Assembly: GCA_965206365.1 (NCBI GenBank)
Contig: CBDBJL010000024.1
Coordinates: 28,461 to 92,460 of the forward strand
DNA length: 64,000 nucleotides
Direction: 5' to 3'
From: CBDBJL01 sp965206365
GTDB taxonomy: Bacteria; Pseudomonadota; Alphaproteobacteria; JABAAW01; JAHZMA01
Position 1 is the first letter of the stretch; every line of letters begins with the position of its first letter. The notes under the pieces are model-generated. The model was not told the DNA's origin. It saw only the letters and a program-made list of their open reading frames with translations, and did no database searches. This document shows, piece after piece, positions 18,289 to 29,932 of this stretch. The translations under genes were made by a program, and so were the position numbers.

Positions 18289-19734
18289 ATGGTGAAAAGC
18301 TTTTCTGGGAAAGTAATTTTAAGTGTTTCATGTTTGGGGCTATTATTTGCACTAGGCATATTTGTGCTAGGCAAAATGTACTTTGTTGATCAAAAAGATT
18401 CGCTCCCTGATGCCAATCAAATTTTAGCGATGAATGCTGATGAATTAAAGCAAGCCTTTGCAGAAAAGATTGACATTCTGGGGATATTTGAAAAAGAAAC
18501 AGAGTTAAGTTTTTTATTGTTTGCGACATTATATTTTGAAGCAACTGAGATTATGGAGGTTTTACTCGATAACGGAGCTGACCCGAATGCGGTTGATGGG
18601 GTTGGCAATAGTATTTTAGCACTTTTAATTGAATCACGGTTTAACCGTAGTGATGTTGTGCCAGATCCTGCAACATTAAAACGAATTCAGCTTTTAATTC
18701 AAGCTGGGGCCAGAACAGATGCGTTGTATCATTATGATAATTATGAAGGTAAGCCACAAAGCTTACCTTTAACAATGCTTATTATACAATCTTGTCAAAA
18801 TGCTGGTGAGAACATGCCAGCCGAGGCGATCAAGATTTTGCTAGAAAATGGTGCCTTAGATCCGCTTCTTGAAGAGGATAGTTGGGTGTTTAGTAGTTAT
18901 TTACGAAGAAGAGTATCAAAAAACCCTGCTTGTGCGGGAGTCACTAAAGTGATCATGCTTCCCCCTGCAATTTTGAAGCAATATGATACTATTGAGCAGT
19001 TGGTAAGTTTGTCGGAGGTTGTTCGCGATGCTTCACTGGAAGATGTGAAGAAATGGGTGGCATCAGGGCTAGATGTGAATGGCTTTTTTAGGCTGATACT
19101 GAGCTGGGTTGGTACGAGAAATCTGTTGCAATTAGTGTTCACGGAAAACAAAACCAAGCAAAGAAATGATATTATTGATTTTTTATTAGAATCAGGTACC
19201 GATGTTAATGCGCAAACAGCCACAAAAAGAACTGCCTTACATTTTGCTACTTACTATAAAGACAAGGATTTTTTACAAATATTATTAAAAAGAGGAGCTG
19301 ACCCTAATATTGTCGATGAATATGAAAAAACACCACTTTGGCTTGCAATTACTGAGTTTATGGCAGATTATGATTATGCTAGCCAAGAGGACCTAGAGAT
19401 TGCAGAAATATTGCTGGATGCAGGAGCTGACCCGAATGTAGAGTATCATGATTATGTTGGTGATTATGTTTCAGGCTATACGCCGTTATCTTATGTTTTT
19501 GAAGGATGTTTGCGAGCAGATAGGAATTCAAAGGGTAAAGTACTTCAAGGTTTGCATTTACAATTAACCAAATTACTGTTGGTTGCAGGGGCGAAAACCG
19601 ATTCTGTGGTAGAATCTGGAAGTTACGGGGTTGGGGGAACTTATGAACCTTATGAAGAATCATTGCAAGATATTTTAACTCAAAGAGATGCTGAAGGTGA
19701 ATGTCTTGAGATCAAGAAATTATTACAGCAATAA
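18289..19734 (+). CDS. Membrane-anchored ankyrin-repeat protein
   Basis: A 481-residue protein with an N-terminal membrane/signal segment (about residues 8-28, VILSVSCLGLLFALGIFVLG). Ankyrin units are visible near residues 90 (LLDNGADPNAVDGVGNSILA), 140, 190, 300 (SGTDVNAQTATKRTALHFAT), 335 (RGADPNIVDEYEKTPLWLAI), 380 and 440. Spacing is irregular and partly longer than canonical, unlike the 30-residue units of the genes at 8608 and 10188. AGGTGAGGT precedes ATG 18289. A short ankyrin-like start (AKDIYFAIEMGYALEVTEFL, 18181-18246) just upstream may be the remains of another member. Confidence 0.8.
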   Translation: MVKSFSGKVILSVSCLGLLFALGIFVLGKMYFVDQKDSLPDANQILAMNADELKQAFAEKIDILGIFEKETELSFLLFATLYFEATEIMEVLLDNGADPNAVDGVGNSILALLIESRFNRSDVVPDPATLKRIQLLIQAGARTDALYHYDNYEGKPQSLPLTMLIIQSCQNAGENMPAEAIKILLENGALDPLLEEDSWVFSSYLRRRVSKNPACAGVTKVIMLPPAILKQYDTIEQLVSLSEVVRDASLEDVKKWVASGLDVNGFFRLILSWVGTRNLLQLVFTENKTKQRNDIIDFLLESGTDVNAQTATKRTALHFATYYKDKDFLQILLKRGADPNIVDEYEKTPLWLAITEFMADYDYASQEDLEIAEILLDAGADPNVEYHDYVGDYVSGYTPLSYVFEGCLRADRNSKGKVLQGLHLQLTKLLLVAGAKTDSVVESGSYGVGGTYEPYEESLQDILTQRDAEGECLEIKKLLQQ

Positions 19735-20196
19735 TAATCGCCGATATATTATTTTTTAGCGATTTTACTGGTAGTAAAATTAACAATTGAGCAAATTATT
19801 TAGCATTAACGAAATTATTTATAATTTCAAAATTTAGGGCTTGCATAATAAAATTTCTTAGGGTACATTGGGCTTCTATGCAGATGGCATTGCCGTTTTG
19901 CACTTTGCTTGTTTTTGAATTCATTGTAATTTATTGTTTACAAAAAGCGTTAAATTTTATTTTTCACTTTTATCTTGGGCATAATTATTTTTGCTTGCGG
20001 TGATGGATTATCTTCTAGCAAATTGTTTGTTTGAAATAGTGAATAGAGGGAAAGGGACAGGGGGTCGGTGGATTCTTTAAAGAACCAACCAAACCCGCAT
20101 GTCCTTTAACAGACGTGCGCAGGTCTAGACATAACATGTTTCGTGTTTTATGTTTTTCCTGCGGAAAAATACTAAACAATGGAATTATGTTAGCGT
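19735..20196. promoter_or_regulatory. rRNA leader region
   Basis: The gap contains no gene. The part next to the 16S (about 20040-20196) is locally GC-richer, as rRNA leaders are, and includes the palindrome TTCTTTAAAGAA near 20072. A plausible -35/-10 pair is TTGTTT near 19935 with an AT-rich -10 about 17 bases later, but I cannot fix the promoter. Confidence 0.4.
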
Positions 20197-21700
<1,504 letters not shown>

Positions 21701-21703
21701 TTT

Positions 21704-21728
21704 CCTTAAAAAAACCCTTTAAGGTTTT
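21704..21728 (+). terminator. Possible terminator behind 16S rRNA
   Basis: CCTTAAA (21704-21710) and TTTAAGG (21718-21724) form a 7-bp stem with loop AAAACCC, followed by TTTT. The stem is weak and AT-rich, but it sits 12 bases behind the mature 16S end, where a stand-alone rRNA unit would need termination or processing. Confidence 0.45.
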
Positions 21729-21829
21729 CGCCAACCCGCCTTTCCTTTTCCCTGTTCACTTTTCAAAACAAAACTTCATTACAGTATTTTCCAACAAAAA
21801 TCAGTTGTTTTTTCGGACAGATAAAAATT

Positions 21830-22708
21830 ATGGAATATCTTGCTGAATTGTGGTTGCAAACATTCGATGAATGGCAAGTTTATGGGTTGGATGTTTGGCT
21901 TGATGATTGGGCGTTCAAAGCGTCAATTTTATTATTTCTCGTTGAAATTTTGCGCTTGGCTATGCAGGGGCAGATGCGCTTGAATATTCTGGGCGATGCG
22001 ATTACGAATTTCATCACGCTTGCTTTTATTACCGGTATTATCATTATTGTAGGTGCGCTTTATATTGGGACATTTTATTATGTCTATGCGTTTCGGCTTA
22101 TTGATATTCCTAGCAATCTGTTCACCATGATTCTGCTAATTATCCTTGCCGATTTTGCTTATTATTGGGAACATCGTTTTACGCATCGGTGTGGCATTTT
22201 CTGGGCAACACATACGGTGCATCATAGTTCCCCTTATTTTAATATTTCGGTTGCCTATCGTGCCGGTCCGCTCGATACGATTGTCCCGATATTTTTTCAT
22301 ATTCCTCTTGTGCTGATTGGCTTTAACCCGATTTCACTGTTATTTGCTGAAGCTGCGGTACTGCTTTATCAAACCTTTTTACATACCGAAGCTGTAGGCA
22401 AATTACCACGCCCGATTGAGGCGGTGATGAACACCCCATCGCATCATCGCGTTCATCATGGTGCGAATACGCAATATATTGATAAAAATTATGGTGGTAT
22501 TTTTATTATTTGGGATAGAATGTTTCAAACCTTTGCGGTCGAAGATGAAAAAGTGATTTATGGCGTTGTGCCACCGCTGAAATCTAATAATCCGTTTTGG
22601 GTGTTTTTTCATGGGCTAGTGAAGTTAGGTACGCAAATCAACCATGCTAAGGGATTGAAAACCAAATTCGCCTATCTTTACAAACCTCCTGAGTGGGATG
22701 GGAAATGA
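21830..22708 (+). CDS. Sterol desaturase / fatty acid hydroxylase superfamily protein
   Basis: A 292-residue integral membrane di-iron oxygenase. The histidine clusters needed for iron binding are all present: HRFTHR (about residue 116), HTVHHS (about 129) and HHRVHHG (about 206), between hydrophobic segments. Members hydroxylate or desaturate lipids; the substrate here is unknown, and hopanoid, ornithine lipid or alkylglycerol substrates are possible. It begins 138 bases behind the 16S end, has no strong ribosome binding site, and might read through from the rRNA promoter. A stretch resembling the 16S trailer recurs just behind it (22729-22822). Confidence 0.88.
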   Translation: MEYLAELWLQTFDEWQVYGLDVWLDDWAFKASILLFLVEILRLAMQGQMRLNILGDAITNFITLAFITGIIIIVGALYIGTFYYVYAFRLIDIPSNLFTMILLIILADFAYYWEHRFTHRCGIFWATHTVHHSSPYFNISVAYRAGPLDTIVPIFFHIPLVLIGFNPISLLFAEAAVLLYQTFLHTEAVGKLPRPIEAVMNTPSHHRVHHGANTQYIDKNYGGIFIIWDRMFQTFAVEDEKVIYGVVPPLKSNNPFWVFFHGLVKLGTQINHAKGLKTKFAYLYKPPEWDGK

Positions 22709-22830
22709 TCGGGGTTTCTTATTTTTTCAAGGTTCTCGCCTTTCCTATTCATTTTTCAGATGATTGGTCTTGGAAATTATTTTTTAGCGTATTATTTGTT
22801 ATCGTCCAGTTGTTTTTTTTCACATTTTGA

Positions 22831-23870
22831 ATGATGAGTATTATTATGACATTGCTTGACCCGATCAGAATTTTATTATTATTGCTTTCCGCCGTGGGTT
22901 TTGAGGTTTGAGCGAAAATTTGCAGAAATTATTCCGCTTTGCATTCCCGTTCTCGTTATTATTTTGTATATTTTTGCTATTTTCAATTTTCTTAAAATAG
23001 GCGTTTATTTTTCCTTTATTTTATTTGTTACTGCATTTATCGTTGCACTTTATGTTAAGAGGAAAAACCTCCAAACTTTCAGCCATAATTTTTTCTCACC
23101 CGGTTTGTTGCTATATTTTTTTGTAAAAGATTTATATATAGTTGGGTATGATTCACTTAATAATTGGGCATTGATAGCAAAAAATTCTTTTATTCGCGAT
23201 AGCCTTGCAATTGGTAATCAAGTGAATACAATTTATCAAAATTATCCCCCAGCGTTTTTCAATATTGGCTTTTGAAAACAAAAGGTATTTATTCCGAAGC
23301 GTTGTAGTCCTGCTTAACTCACTCAACATCTTTGTCTTATCTTAGCAGAGGTAATTTATCTAAAATTTATCAGATTGCTACACTAAATTGGGATGGTTTG
23401 TTTTTGCCAAGGTACCTTTATTATACATTGAGGCTATTTATAATAGAAGCATTACCCAAGGTACAATTCAGTTAAGTGTTTTATCGCTGATTATTATTTT
23501 GGTTATGGCTTTAGGTTTTATTCATTATTATGAGACTGATAGTGCAGTAAAAAGAAGAATTAAACATATAAGTGTTGCGATTGTGTTATTTATCTTATCG
23601 GTCACTTATCACTTTATTTTTTGTATTTTCTTCTGAAGAATCTTAAGCCTTAGTTTCTTTTGTCAGATATCTGAATAGTTTTTTTATTGCGATATTATTT
23701 TTGATTTTTGCATTGCTGATCCATAATTGATTTAAGCACCATCATAAATTTTATCAAAAATTGTTTAATTCTTCTAAGCTTTTTCAAGGTGGATTGTATC
23801 ATTTCACGCGATACGATCATAAAAGTTATGAGCTTGAGTTCATTGCAAAGTTTGATTTAGCATCCAAATA
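22831..23870 (+). pseudogene. Decayed polytopic membrane protein, probably glycan related
   Basis: A start (MMSIIMTLLDPIRILLLLL) at 22831 runs into a stop, while a second frame from 22856 continues as hydrophobic helices to 23275 and contains YDSLNNWALIAKNSF...YPPA, a pattern seen in loops of membrane glycosyltransferases. Later frames (23388-23636, 23740-23870) carry more hydrophobic and soluble pieces separated by stops. I interpret one or two genes, heavily frameshifted. The neighbour downstream is a decayed GT2-GtrA gene, supporting a lost glycosylation locus. Confidence 0.5.
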
Positions 23871-23873
23871 AGG

Positions 23874-24855
23874 ATGTATAATAATTGTATTTTAATCCCT
23901 TCATACCAACCAAGTTTTTATTTGGTAGAATTGGTGAAAGCCCTTAGTCGCGCCGAATATTATTATTGTTCGTGATGGATGTTCGCCTGAATATGATGAA
24001 ATTTATCAAACATTACAGCATGAATATTCAGCTACTTTGTTACAACATTCAATCAATTTAGGGAAAGGGAGGGCTTTAAAAACTGACTTTAATTATATCA
24101 TTGATGAATATCCTGAAAATGATGGTGTGATTACTGTAGATGCTGATGGACAACATAGGCTAGATGATATTATTAAAATAGCTGAGCAGCTTATGCCGCA
24201 TTCAAGAAAATTAATTCTTGGTTGTAGAAGTTTTTCTAAAAAAAATCCTCTGCGTAGTAAATTAGGGAATTATATCACCAAAGTTCTTTTTAATTTTTTA
24301 ATTAATAAAAAGATATCGGATACACAAACGGGTTTAAGAGGAATATCCTAATCTTTATTACCGCATTTTCTTGCTCTGCCGGGGGAGCGCTATGATTATG
24401 AGTTAAACATGCTGATTGCCACCCGCAGACTCAATATTCCAATCCAAGAAATGCCGATTGCAACCATTTACCTGGAAAATAATCATTCCTCACATTTCAG
24501 GCCTTTCATAGATTTAGTGAGAATATATCGATATTTATTGTTATTTGCTATTTCGGGGATCTTGTCATTTTTATTAGATATTGCAGCTTTTTTTCTTATT
24601 CTGAACGCTACGGATAGTCTATTTATCGCAAGTTATCTTGCACGTGCGATAAGTTTATTTTTCAATTTTTCACTCAACGCGCATATTGTATTGAAAAATA
24701 GAGATAAAAAATTAAGAACATTATGCCTATTTTTAGGAAATTGTTTATTAGCCATCACAATTTCTCATCTTTTTTTAAGAATACTGAGTCATAATTTTGA
24801 GATTAGCAATATATTTTATGGGAAAATATTGATAGAGTTTTCCTATTTTTCCTAA
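23874..24855 (+). pseudogene. Decayed family-2 glycosyltransferase fused to GtrA domain
   Basis: ATG 23874 follows AAATAAGG. The first 27 codons read MYNNCILIPSYQPSFYLVEL, then a frameshift near 23955 moves into IIIVRDGCSPEYDEIY. The GT2 fold continues with TVDADGQHRLDDI (the metal-binding DxD-type region) and SDTQTGLRGIS, is broken by TAA at 24349-24351, and resumes in the same frame as RYDYELNMLI. From about residue 215 it becomes a four-helix GtrA-like membrane domain to 24855. The ancestral protein would have been a polyprenyl-phosphate glycosyltransferase with an attached flippase-like domain. Two lesions make it non-functional as one protein. Confidence 0.7.
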
Positions 24856-24948
24856 ACTTTTATTTCCAAAGCCATTTTATTTTTCAAAGAAAAACTTCTA
24901 ACATCTCCTGAAATTCTTTCTTTTCGGGTTTGCAAGAGGCATGAAATT

Positions 24949-25215
24949 ATGCTATATTTCCGCTTAATTGAAGTGAAGTTTATGCGTAATCTTTTCATTG
25001 CCGTTTGCCTTTATTGCTACCGTCTTGCATGTGCAGGCAAGAGAATCTTTTTGAGTATAAATTTAACGGTTAATAGCGATGATTTATTATTTCAACTTGC
25101 GGGTGGGTTGCTTTGCAAAGAATATGCTGGCTATCTTCTTTCCGCAGAAACCTTGCAGGCAAGGCGCGATGGCGATGAAGAAGCTGTTTTTAGCAATAAT
25201 ACCAATCTAATTTAG
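24949..25215 (+). pseudogene. Truncated paralogue of the 26193-26669 protein
   Basis: Its central part (SDDLLFQLAGGLLCKEYAGY, then LLSAETLQARRDG) differs from the gene at 26193 by only two residues over about 37, and the DNA is nearly identical there. Identity stops abruptly after EEA, and a foreign tail of seven residues follows. The N-terminal signal-like part differs. This is a partial duplicate that lost about 80 C-terminal residues, immediately before a decayed ankyrin gene. Confidence 0.65.
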
Positions 25216-25231
25216 GGCTGTTATATTTGAA

Positions 25232-26099
25232 ATGTGGCTTACCCGATATTTAAAATTTATAGTTGCACTTGTTTCAATAAAAAATGTTATTTTTATTATA
25301 ATGCTAGTCATTGCGAATAATGCAATATTTTCAAGCCTGAGTAACGCAGCATCTGATTGGGAATCTTTATTTGAGGATAGGAAAGTATTAGAAAAAATTA
25401 CAACTGCTACATCTCATTAAATAAAGACTATGTTGGATGAAGGGCTTGATGTAAAGCGCTATTATTTTTAATGGACCAGGCTGGGTGGGGGTTCACCAAT
25501 ATACTGCTTTACAGCAAGCAGTTTTATGGAACCCTAATCTTGAAGTTTGCAGGGTCAGATGTTACTATTACAGCAGATAGGGGGTTTAATGAACGCTTAA
25601 CGTTGATAGAATTAGTTATGGCTAATGAAAATATTGATATTTTACGTTTTTTATTAGTAGAGCAAAATATTCATCTCAATATCAGTGATGGCAACCCAAT
25701 CAGAGGGGCATTAATATGGCTTTGATTTAAAAACTGACAAAAATCTTTTTATTTCTATTAAAATATGGTGCTGACCCCAATAAACGATTTTTTGAAACTC
25801 ATGGAGATTATGATATTACACATAGCCTACTTTCTTTGATAATTGGCTCATGTATCAATACCATTGATAATTGATTTATCCCTCCCCAAAATCTTCATTG
25901 AACGATTATAAAGATGCTATTAGATGCAGGTGCTGATGTTCAGATCAAAATCCCTATTTCTGGTTATCATGATGATGAAGAAGAGGTGGAAATAAATGCT
26001 AGCCGAACATTGAAAGATATTTATGATAACGCCGATGGTACAAGCAAAGAGGAATGTCGTGAAATAGTCAAACTATTGAAAGCGCAGGATGATGAGTAA
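25232..26099 (+). pseudogene. Decayed ankyrin-repeat gene
   Basis: Pieces in changing frames: a membrane start (25232-25420), then an MLDEGLDVKRYYF ankyrin turn, 25471-25725 with ELVMANENIDILRFLLVEQN, a KYGADPNKRFFETHGDYD stretch near 25760-25850, and 25914-26099 with MLLDAGADVQIKIPISGY and a C-terminus (ECREIVKLLKAQ) like that of the gene at 18289 (ECLEIKKLLQQ). At least four frameshifts or stops. It was probably a sister of the 18289 gene. Confidence 0.65.
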
Positions 26100-26192
26100 T
26101 TTTTTTGATATCCAAAAAATATCATCTTATGGATCATAATATATGATATCTAGATAAGATATTATTTTTATAATTCATGAGTTGATGCTGAC

Positions 26193-26669
26193 ATGGATCA
26201 TTTTTTTAAATTTATTGCGTTTTCTTGCCTTAGTTTTCTTGCGTCAGGATTCAATTTACCAGCAAAGGATTTGCTTGTTGAGTATAAATTTAATGAGTTA
26301 ACGATTCATAGTGATGATTTATTATTGCAACTTGCGGGTGGGTTGCTTTGCAAAGAATATGCTGGTTATCTTCTTTCGGCAGAAACCTTGCAGGCAAGGC
26401 GTGATGGTAATGAAGAAGCTTTGCAACGTTTATTTTTAACAAATATTGCTGAGCAATTAACAGGTTCTTTGTTTCTGGGGGAAACGCATGTAGAATTTTT
26501 AGGAATCAAGGCAAATATCAATGCAGAAAATTTTTTCATTCATCCCGATAGGTTTGATATTGCTGGCAATCAATTGCGATTCCATATTATGCGAATTTCT
26601 GCTGATGAAATTTCGTTAGGGTACCAGTTTAGCGATATTGCTTGCCAGATCAGCTTACGGAAAAAATAA
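26193..26669 (+). CDS. Small secreted protein of unknown function (intact paralogue)
   Basis: 158 residues with a hydrophobic N-terminus (residues 5-19) that may be a signal peptide. The region SDDLLLQLAGGLLCKEYAGY is shared with the truncated copy at 24949. The rest is mixed beta/alpha with two more lysine/arginine patches and a final SLRKK. No family recognised. The 24949-26669 segment looks like a duplication in which one copy died and an ankyrin gene decayed between the two. Confidence 0.55.
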   Translation: MDHFFKFIAFSCLSFLASGFNLPAKDLLVEYKFNELTIHSDDLLLQLAGGLLCKEYAGYLLSAETLQARRDGNEEALQRLFLTNIAEQLTGSLFLGETHVEFLGIKANINAENFFIHPDRFDIAGNQLRFHIMRISADEISLGYQFSDIACQISLRKK

Positions 26670-26707
26670 ATCAATCTATTTTTGGCAAAATATGAAACGA
26701 AAAGCCG

Positions 26708-27628
26708 TTATTTATGAGAGATCGGGGCGATTGAAAGATAGAATAATTTTTGGATATCTCGCCTTGTATGGGTAATGGTATCAAGAAACAGGCCAGTAAA
26801 AAAGAATAAGGCTGAGATGATCCCAAATCCAACGGATAAAATTGCTGTGGGTTGCCGCTTTACCAAGCTTGTTTCTAGAAAATCAAAAATTAAAGGAATC
26901 CCAAGCCCAAAACTAATGATGGCAGAAATCCCGGAAAATAATGAGAAAAACAATAAAGGGCGTTCATTACGAAATAGGGTGATGATCATCCATAAAATTC
27001 TGAGACCATCGCGATAAGTGTTTAATTTGCTAAAAGAACCTTCAGGGCGTTTTGTTAGCACAGAATCAATTTCCGCAATTGGCATATTGAGTGCCAAAGC
27101 ATGTACGCTAAGCTCGGTTTCAATTTCAAATCCGGTTGACATTACTGGAAATGATTTTACCAAACGGCGTGACATAACGCGATACCCTGAAAGCAAATCA
27201 TCAATGCGATTGCCAAAAATAATTTTCACCGTTTTGCTAAGCAGGTAATTGCCAAATTCATGTCCGGGACGGTAAGTCTGGGCAATATTAGTAATGCGTC
27301 TGGCTCCGACCATATCTAAATTTTCAGTGATAAGTTTCGTAATCATTTTTTGCGCATCCGCCACATGATATGTATGATCACCATCAATCATCACATAAAT
27401 ATCGGCATCACATTCACGCAACAACCTACGGATGGCATGTCCTTTGCCTTTTTGGGGTTCACAAAAAACGATTGCCCCGTGTTTTTTGGCAATGGCAAGG
27501 GTGTTATCTTCAGAAGCATTGTCACAAACATAAAGCTTGGCTTCCGGTAGATATTTTTGCAATTCTTGCAGGACAATGCCAATTGTTAATTCTTCATTAT
27601 AACAGGGAATGATAACAGCAATTTTCAT
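26708..27628 (-). CDS. Family-2 glycosyltransferase (dolichyl/polyprenyl-phosphate sugar synthase type)
   Basis: A 306-residue protein. The N-terminal GT2 domain shows AVIIPCYNEELTIG, VCDNASEDNT, the DxD motif in MIDGDHTYH, and LLSGYRVMSRR. Two hydrophobic helices fill residues about 225-290, a common tail in polyprenyl-phosphate mannose/glucose/aminoarabinose-type synthases. It would load a sugar onto a lipid carrier on the cytoplasmic face. Its start overlaps the stop of the GT39-type gene (27625), so the pair is co-translated and probably works together: donor synthesis and transfer. Confidence 0.85.
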   Translation of the reverse strand: MKIAVIIPCYNEELTIGIVLQELQKYLPEAKLYVCDNASEDNTLAIAKKHGAIVFCEPQKGKGHAIRRLLRECDADIYVMIDGDHTYHVADAQKMITKLITENLDMVGARRITNIAQTYRPGHEFGNYLLSKTVKIIFGNRIDDLLSGYRVMSRRLVKSFPVMSTGFEIETELSVHALALNMPIAEIDSVLTKRPEGSFSKLNTYRDGLRILWMIITLFRNERPLLFFSLFSGISAIISFGLGIPLIFDFLETSLVKRQPTAILSVGFGIISALFFFTGLFLDTITHTRRDIQKLFYLSIAPISHK

Positions 27629-28857
27629 CGAAACCTTATTTTTTTTGGATTTATTGGAAGAGAATAAATTGTATCAAGGCAAGCCGATATTTTTTGATTT
27701 TTGCTGAGCAAATCATGGAAACCTGCCACGGCGATTATGATCATAAAAGGTTCCAAAGGCAAGCGGTAACGCATAGAACCAATCAATACCATATGTACGG
27801 CTGTTAAATAGGCAATCATTAATAAAATTGGGCTAAATTTTTGTAAATCAATCATGCGTAAATGTCGGAAATAATAGAAAAAAAGCAGTAATATGGGCGT
27901 GAAACTTAGTACAGAAACAACAATATAGAACGGTTTTTGATAGGTAGGATGATGCGGGTATAAACGCCAAAAACGAATAAATTTTTTATAGGCTAAAAAT
28001 GCAAATTTTCCAGGATTGTTAATCATAAAATGAAAACCCGCTTGCTTTAAAGCTTTATCCCTTAAAACGGGGTCGGTAATATGTTGAAAATGATCAAAAT
28101 TCATATCAACATGAAATTCGTCGGCAATACCACCACCGGTTTCATTAAGCGAGTTATTCCCAGAATAGATCACAATTCCTGAGCCAAGATGAAAACGAAC
28201 AAATTGATCATATTTATGATATTGATACAGCCACCAGGGGGTAAAAAGCACAATATAAATTAGGGTGTAGCGAAGTAACCAATAGCTGATTTGACGAATC
28301 GACATTTTATGGATAAAAACACCAAAGGCAATAATGAATAAGGGCATCATAAAATCAAAAGTAGGGCGAGTTAAAATTGCCAGAATAAAGCAAATATTCC
28401 CTAAGGTTAAATATTTACGGTAAAAGCATAAAGTGCCGGCCAAAATTAAAAAAATAAATAAGGATTCTGTTAAATTAACTAGAGAGTAAAAAATAAAAAA
28501 TGGATAGAAACTAACGATCATCGCAGCGATCACCGCTTTATGATGATTGTGAAACAGGGTTTGTGTTAATTCATAAACCAACCAAATCGCTAAGGTTGAT
28601 AAAATAATATTGGCAAATAATGCCCCCAATGTAGTTCCCCCAAAAAGAGCAAGGATAAAAGGATAAAACGGCATGATGTGATTAATGTTTGAGGTTTCTA
28701 ATGCTAGAAAAGATTGTGCTTGTGCTAGGTAGGTGATATTGTCGGTAATTCCGGGTGGGATATCATATAAAATAGCACTTAAAATTCTGATCACGAGCCC
28801 AATGGCAAGGATAATGAGTAAAATAAAGTTCTCACAGAGATATTTCTTAGCCAACAT
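27625..28857 (-). CDS. GT39/ArnT-like membrane glycosyltransferase
   Basis: About 410 residues with eleven or more hydrophobic helices. The PMT/ArnT hallmark is an acidic first loop after helix 1, here ILYDIPPGITDNITYLAQAQ, followed by the MPFYPFILALFGG segment. The family moves sugars from polyprenyl-phosphate donors to lipids or proteins on the periplasmic side. I prefer ATG 28857; an in-frame TTG at 28890 is the longest alternative. It is the first gene of a two-gene unit with the GT2 at 26708. Confidence 0.8.
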   Translation of the reverse strand: MLAKKYLCENFILLIILAIGLVIRILSAILYDIPPGITDNITYLAQAQSFLALETSNINHIMPFYPFILALFGGTTLGALFANIILSTLAIWLVYELTQTLFHNHHKAVIAAMIVSFYPFFIFYSLVNLTESLFIFLILAGTLCFYRKYLTLGNICFILAILTRPTFDFMMPLFIIAFGVFIHKMSIRQISYWLLRYTLIYIVLFTPWWLYQYHKYDQFVRFHLGSGIVIYSGNNSLNETGGGIADEFHVDMNFDHFQHITDPVLRDKALKQAGFHFMINNPGKFAFLAYKKFIRFWRLYPHHPTYQKPFYIVVSVLSFTPILLLFFYYFRHLRMIDLQKFSPILLMIAYLTAVHMVLIGSMRYRLPLEPFMIIIAVAGFHDLLSKNQKISACLDTIYSLPINPKKIRFR

Positions 28858-28978
28858 TTGTGTAAATATAAATAATAAATTGGATACCAAATAAAGATAT
28901 CTATCACTTCACATTAAGATAGAATGGTTCTTTTAACAAGGTGAATAGTAACTTAATCCATACCAAGATGCAAGGCTG

Positions 28979-29932
28979 TCAAAAGCGAATAAATCGCGAG
29001 GCATTTCGGGCTGCATATTGCAGGAAAGGATCTTGTATTTGTGGTTTTTCTTGTTGTTGGAGCAAAGGCGCAATTTGCTTGGTAATTTGTTCTGTGATCA
29101 TATGTTGCATATTGCCACGCAATTGGTCAAATTCTTTGCGGGCCCACTGCGGCGCAACATTTTGCGCTTTAGGGTGTGGTTTTGGTTTTTCCACAAGCCC
29201 TAATAGGTTTTGCTGCATGTGTTTTTGGTGCATATGGTTTTGCTGAACAAAGTTTTGGTGATAAGCTTGATGATTTTCAGGGTGATTGCCAGGGGTAATT
29301 AGATTTTGTACGAACCGATGATACATGTTTTGCTGTATTTCTGGTTTTGCATGATGGTGGCTTTGGTTTTTTATGGTGTAACGAGTTTGCTGTGCAGAAA
29401 TATCAGTTTTTTGCAGAATCGGAAATTTGTGAAAGATCCGTAGTGGCTCTTTGATTTTCATGGTTAGAGGCGATTGTTTGGGCTTCTTGCCTGGAAGAAT
29501 AGCTTTTTGGATTTGCTTGATATCGGGGAGAGATGAAATTTGATATTGCCATTGGGGTGGGGTATTTTTTAAGCATCGGCTGAAATTAGATAAGGCAAGT
29601 TTGATTTTATGATTTGTATTATCGGGTTTTTTATGGGCATAATGCAGATGGGTTTGCGTGATTAGATTCCGAGATAAATTGATCTGGAAGGGTGATTTTT
29701 TTACGCCTGACTTTACAAGTTTTCTATGAAAGAATGCTTGATAAAATTTTTCCAGGATTGGGAAATGTAAAAATAAAAAATTTGGTAATTTCAGCGAATG
29801 CAATTGTCCAAGAGAGTTTTTTTGATTGCATAATGCTAAGATTTTGGTTTTGTTGATTACGGTTACACAATGTAATTTTATCGATAATTTATTGTGCGTT
29901 ATGTTCGTTAATTTTGGTTTGATCATTTTCAT
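28979..29932 (-). CDS. Unknown basic, His/Gln-rich protein downstream of tail chaperones
   Basis: About 317 residues from ATG 29932; an earlier in-frame GTG at 29962 is possible. Very rich in Lys, Gln, His and Asn, with no membrane segment. The C-terminal third contains a helical, amphipathic part (QLRGNMQHMITEQITKQIAP). The start lies inside the preceding chaperone gene (about 44-bp overlap), as in phage tail modules where the tape measure or a tail protein follows the chaperones, but it is far too short for a normal tape measure and I see no family motif. Confidence 0.45.
   Translation of the reverse strand: MKMIKPKLTNITHNKLSIKLHCVTVINKTKILALCNQKNSLGQLHSLKLPNFLFLHFPILEKFYQAFFHRKLVKSGVKKSPFQINLSRNLITQTHLHYAHKKPDNTNHKIKLALSNFSRCLKNTPPQWQYQISSLPDIKQIQKAILPGKKPKQSPLTMKIKEPLRIFHKFPILQKTDISAQQTRYTIKNQSHHHAKPEIQQNMYHRFVQNLITPGNHPENHQAYHQNFVQQNHMHQKHMQQNLLGLVEKPKPHPKAQNVAPQWARKEFDQLRGNMQHMITEQITKQIAPLLQQQEKPQIQDPFLQYAARNASRFIRF

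Noticed and set aside
28979..29932. Tape measure protein
   Set aside because: Position fits, but length is about a third of the shortest usual ones and the long helical or membrane segments are missing; kept as unknown.
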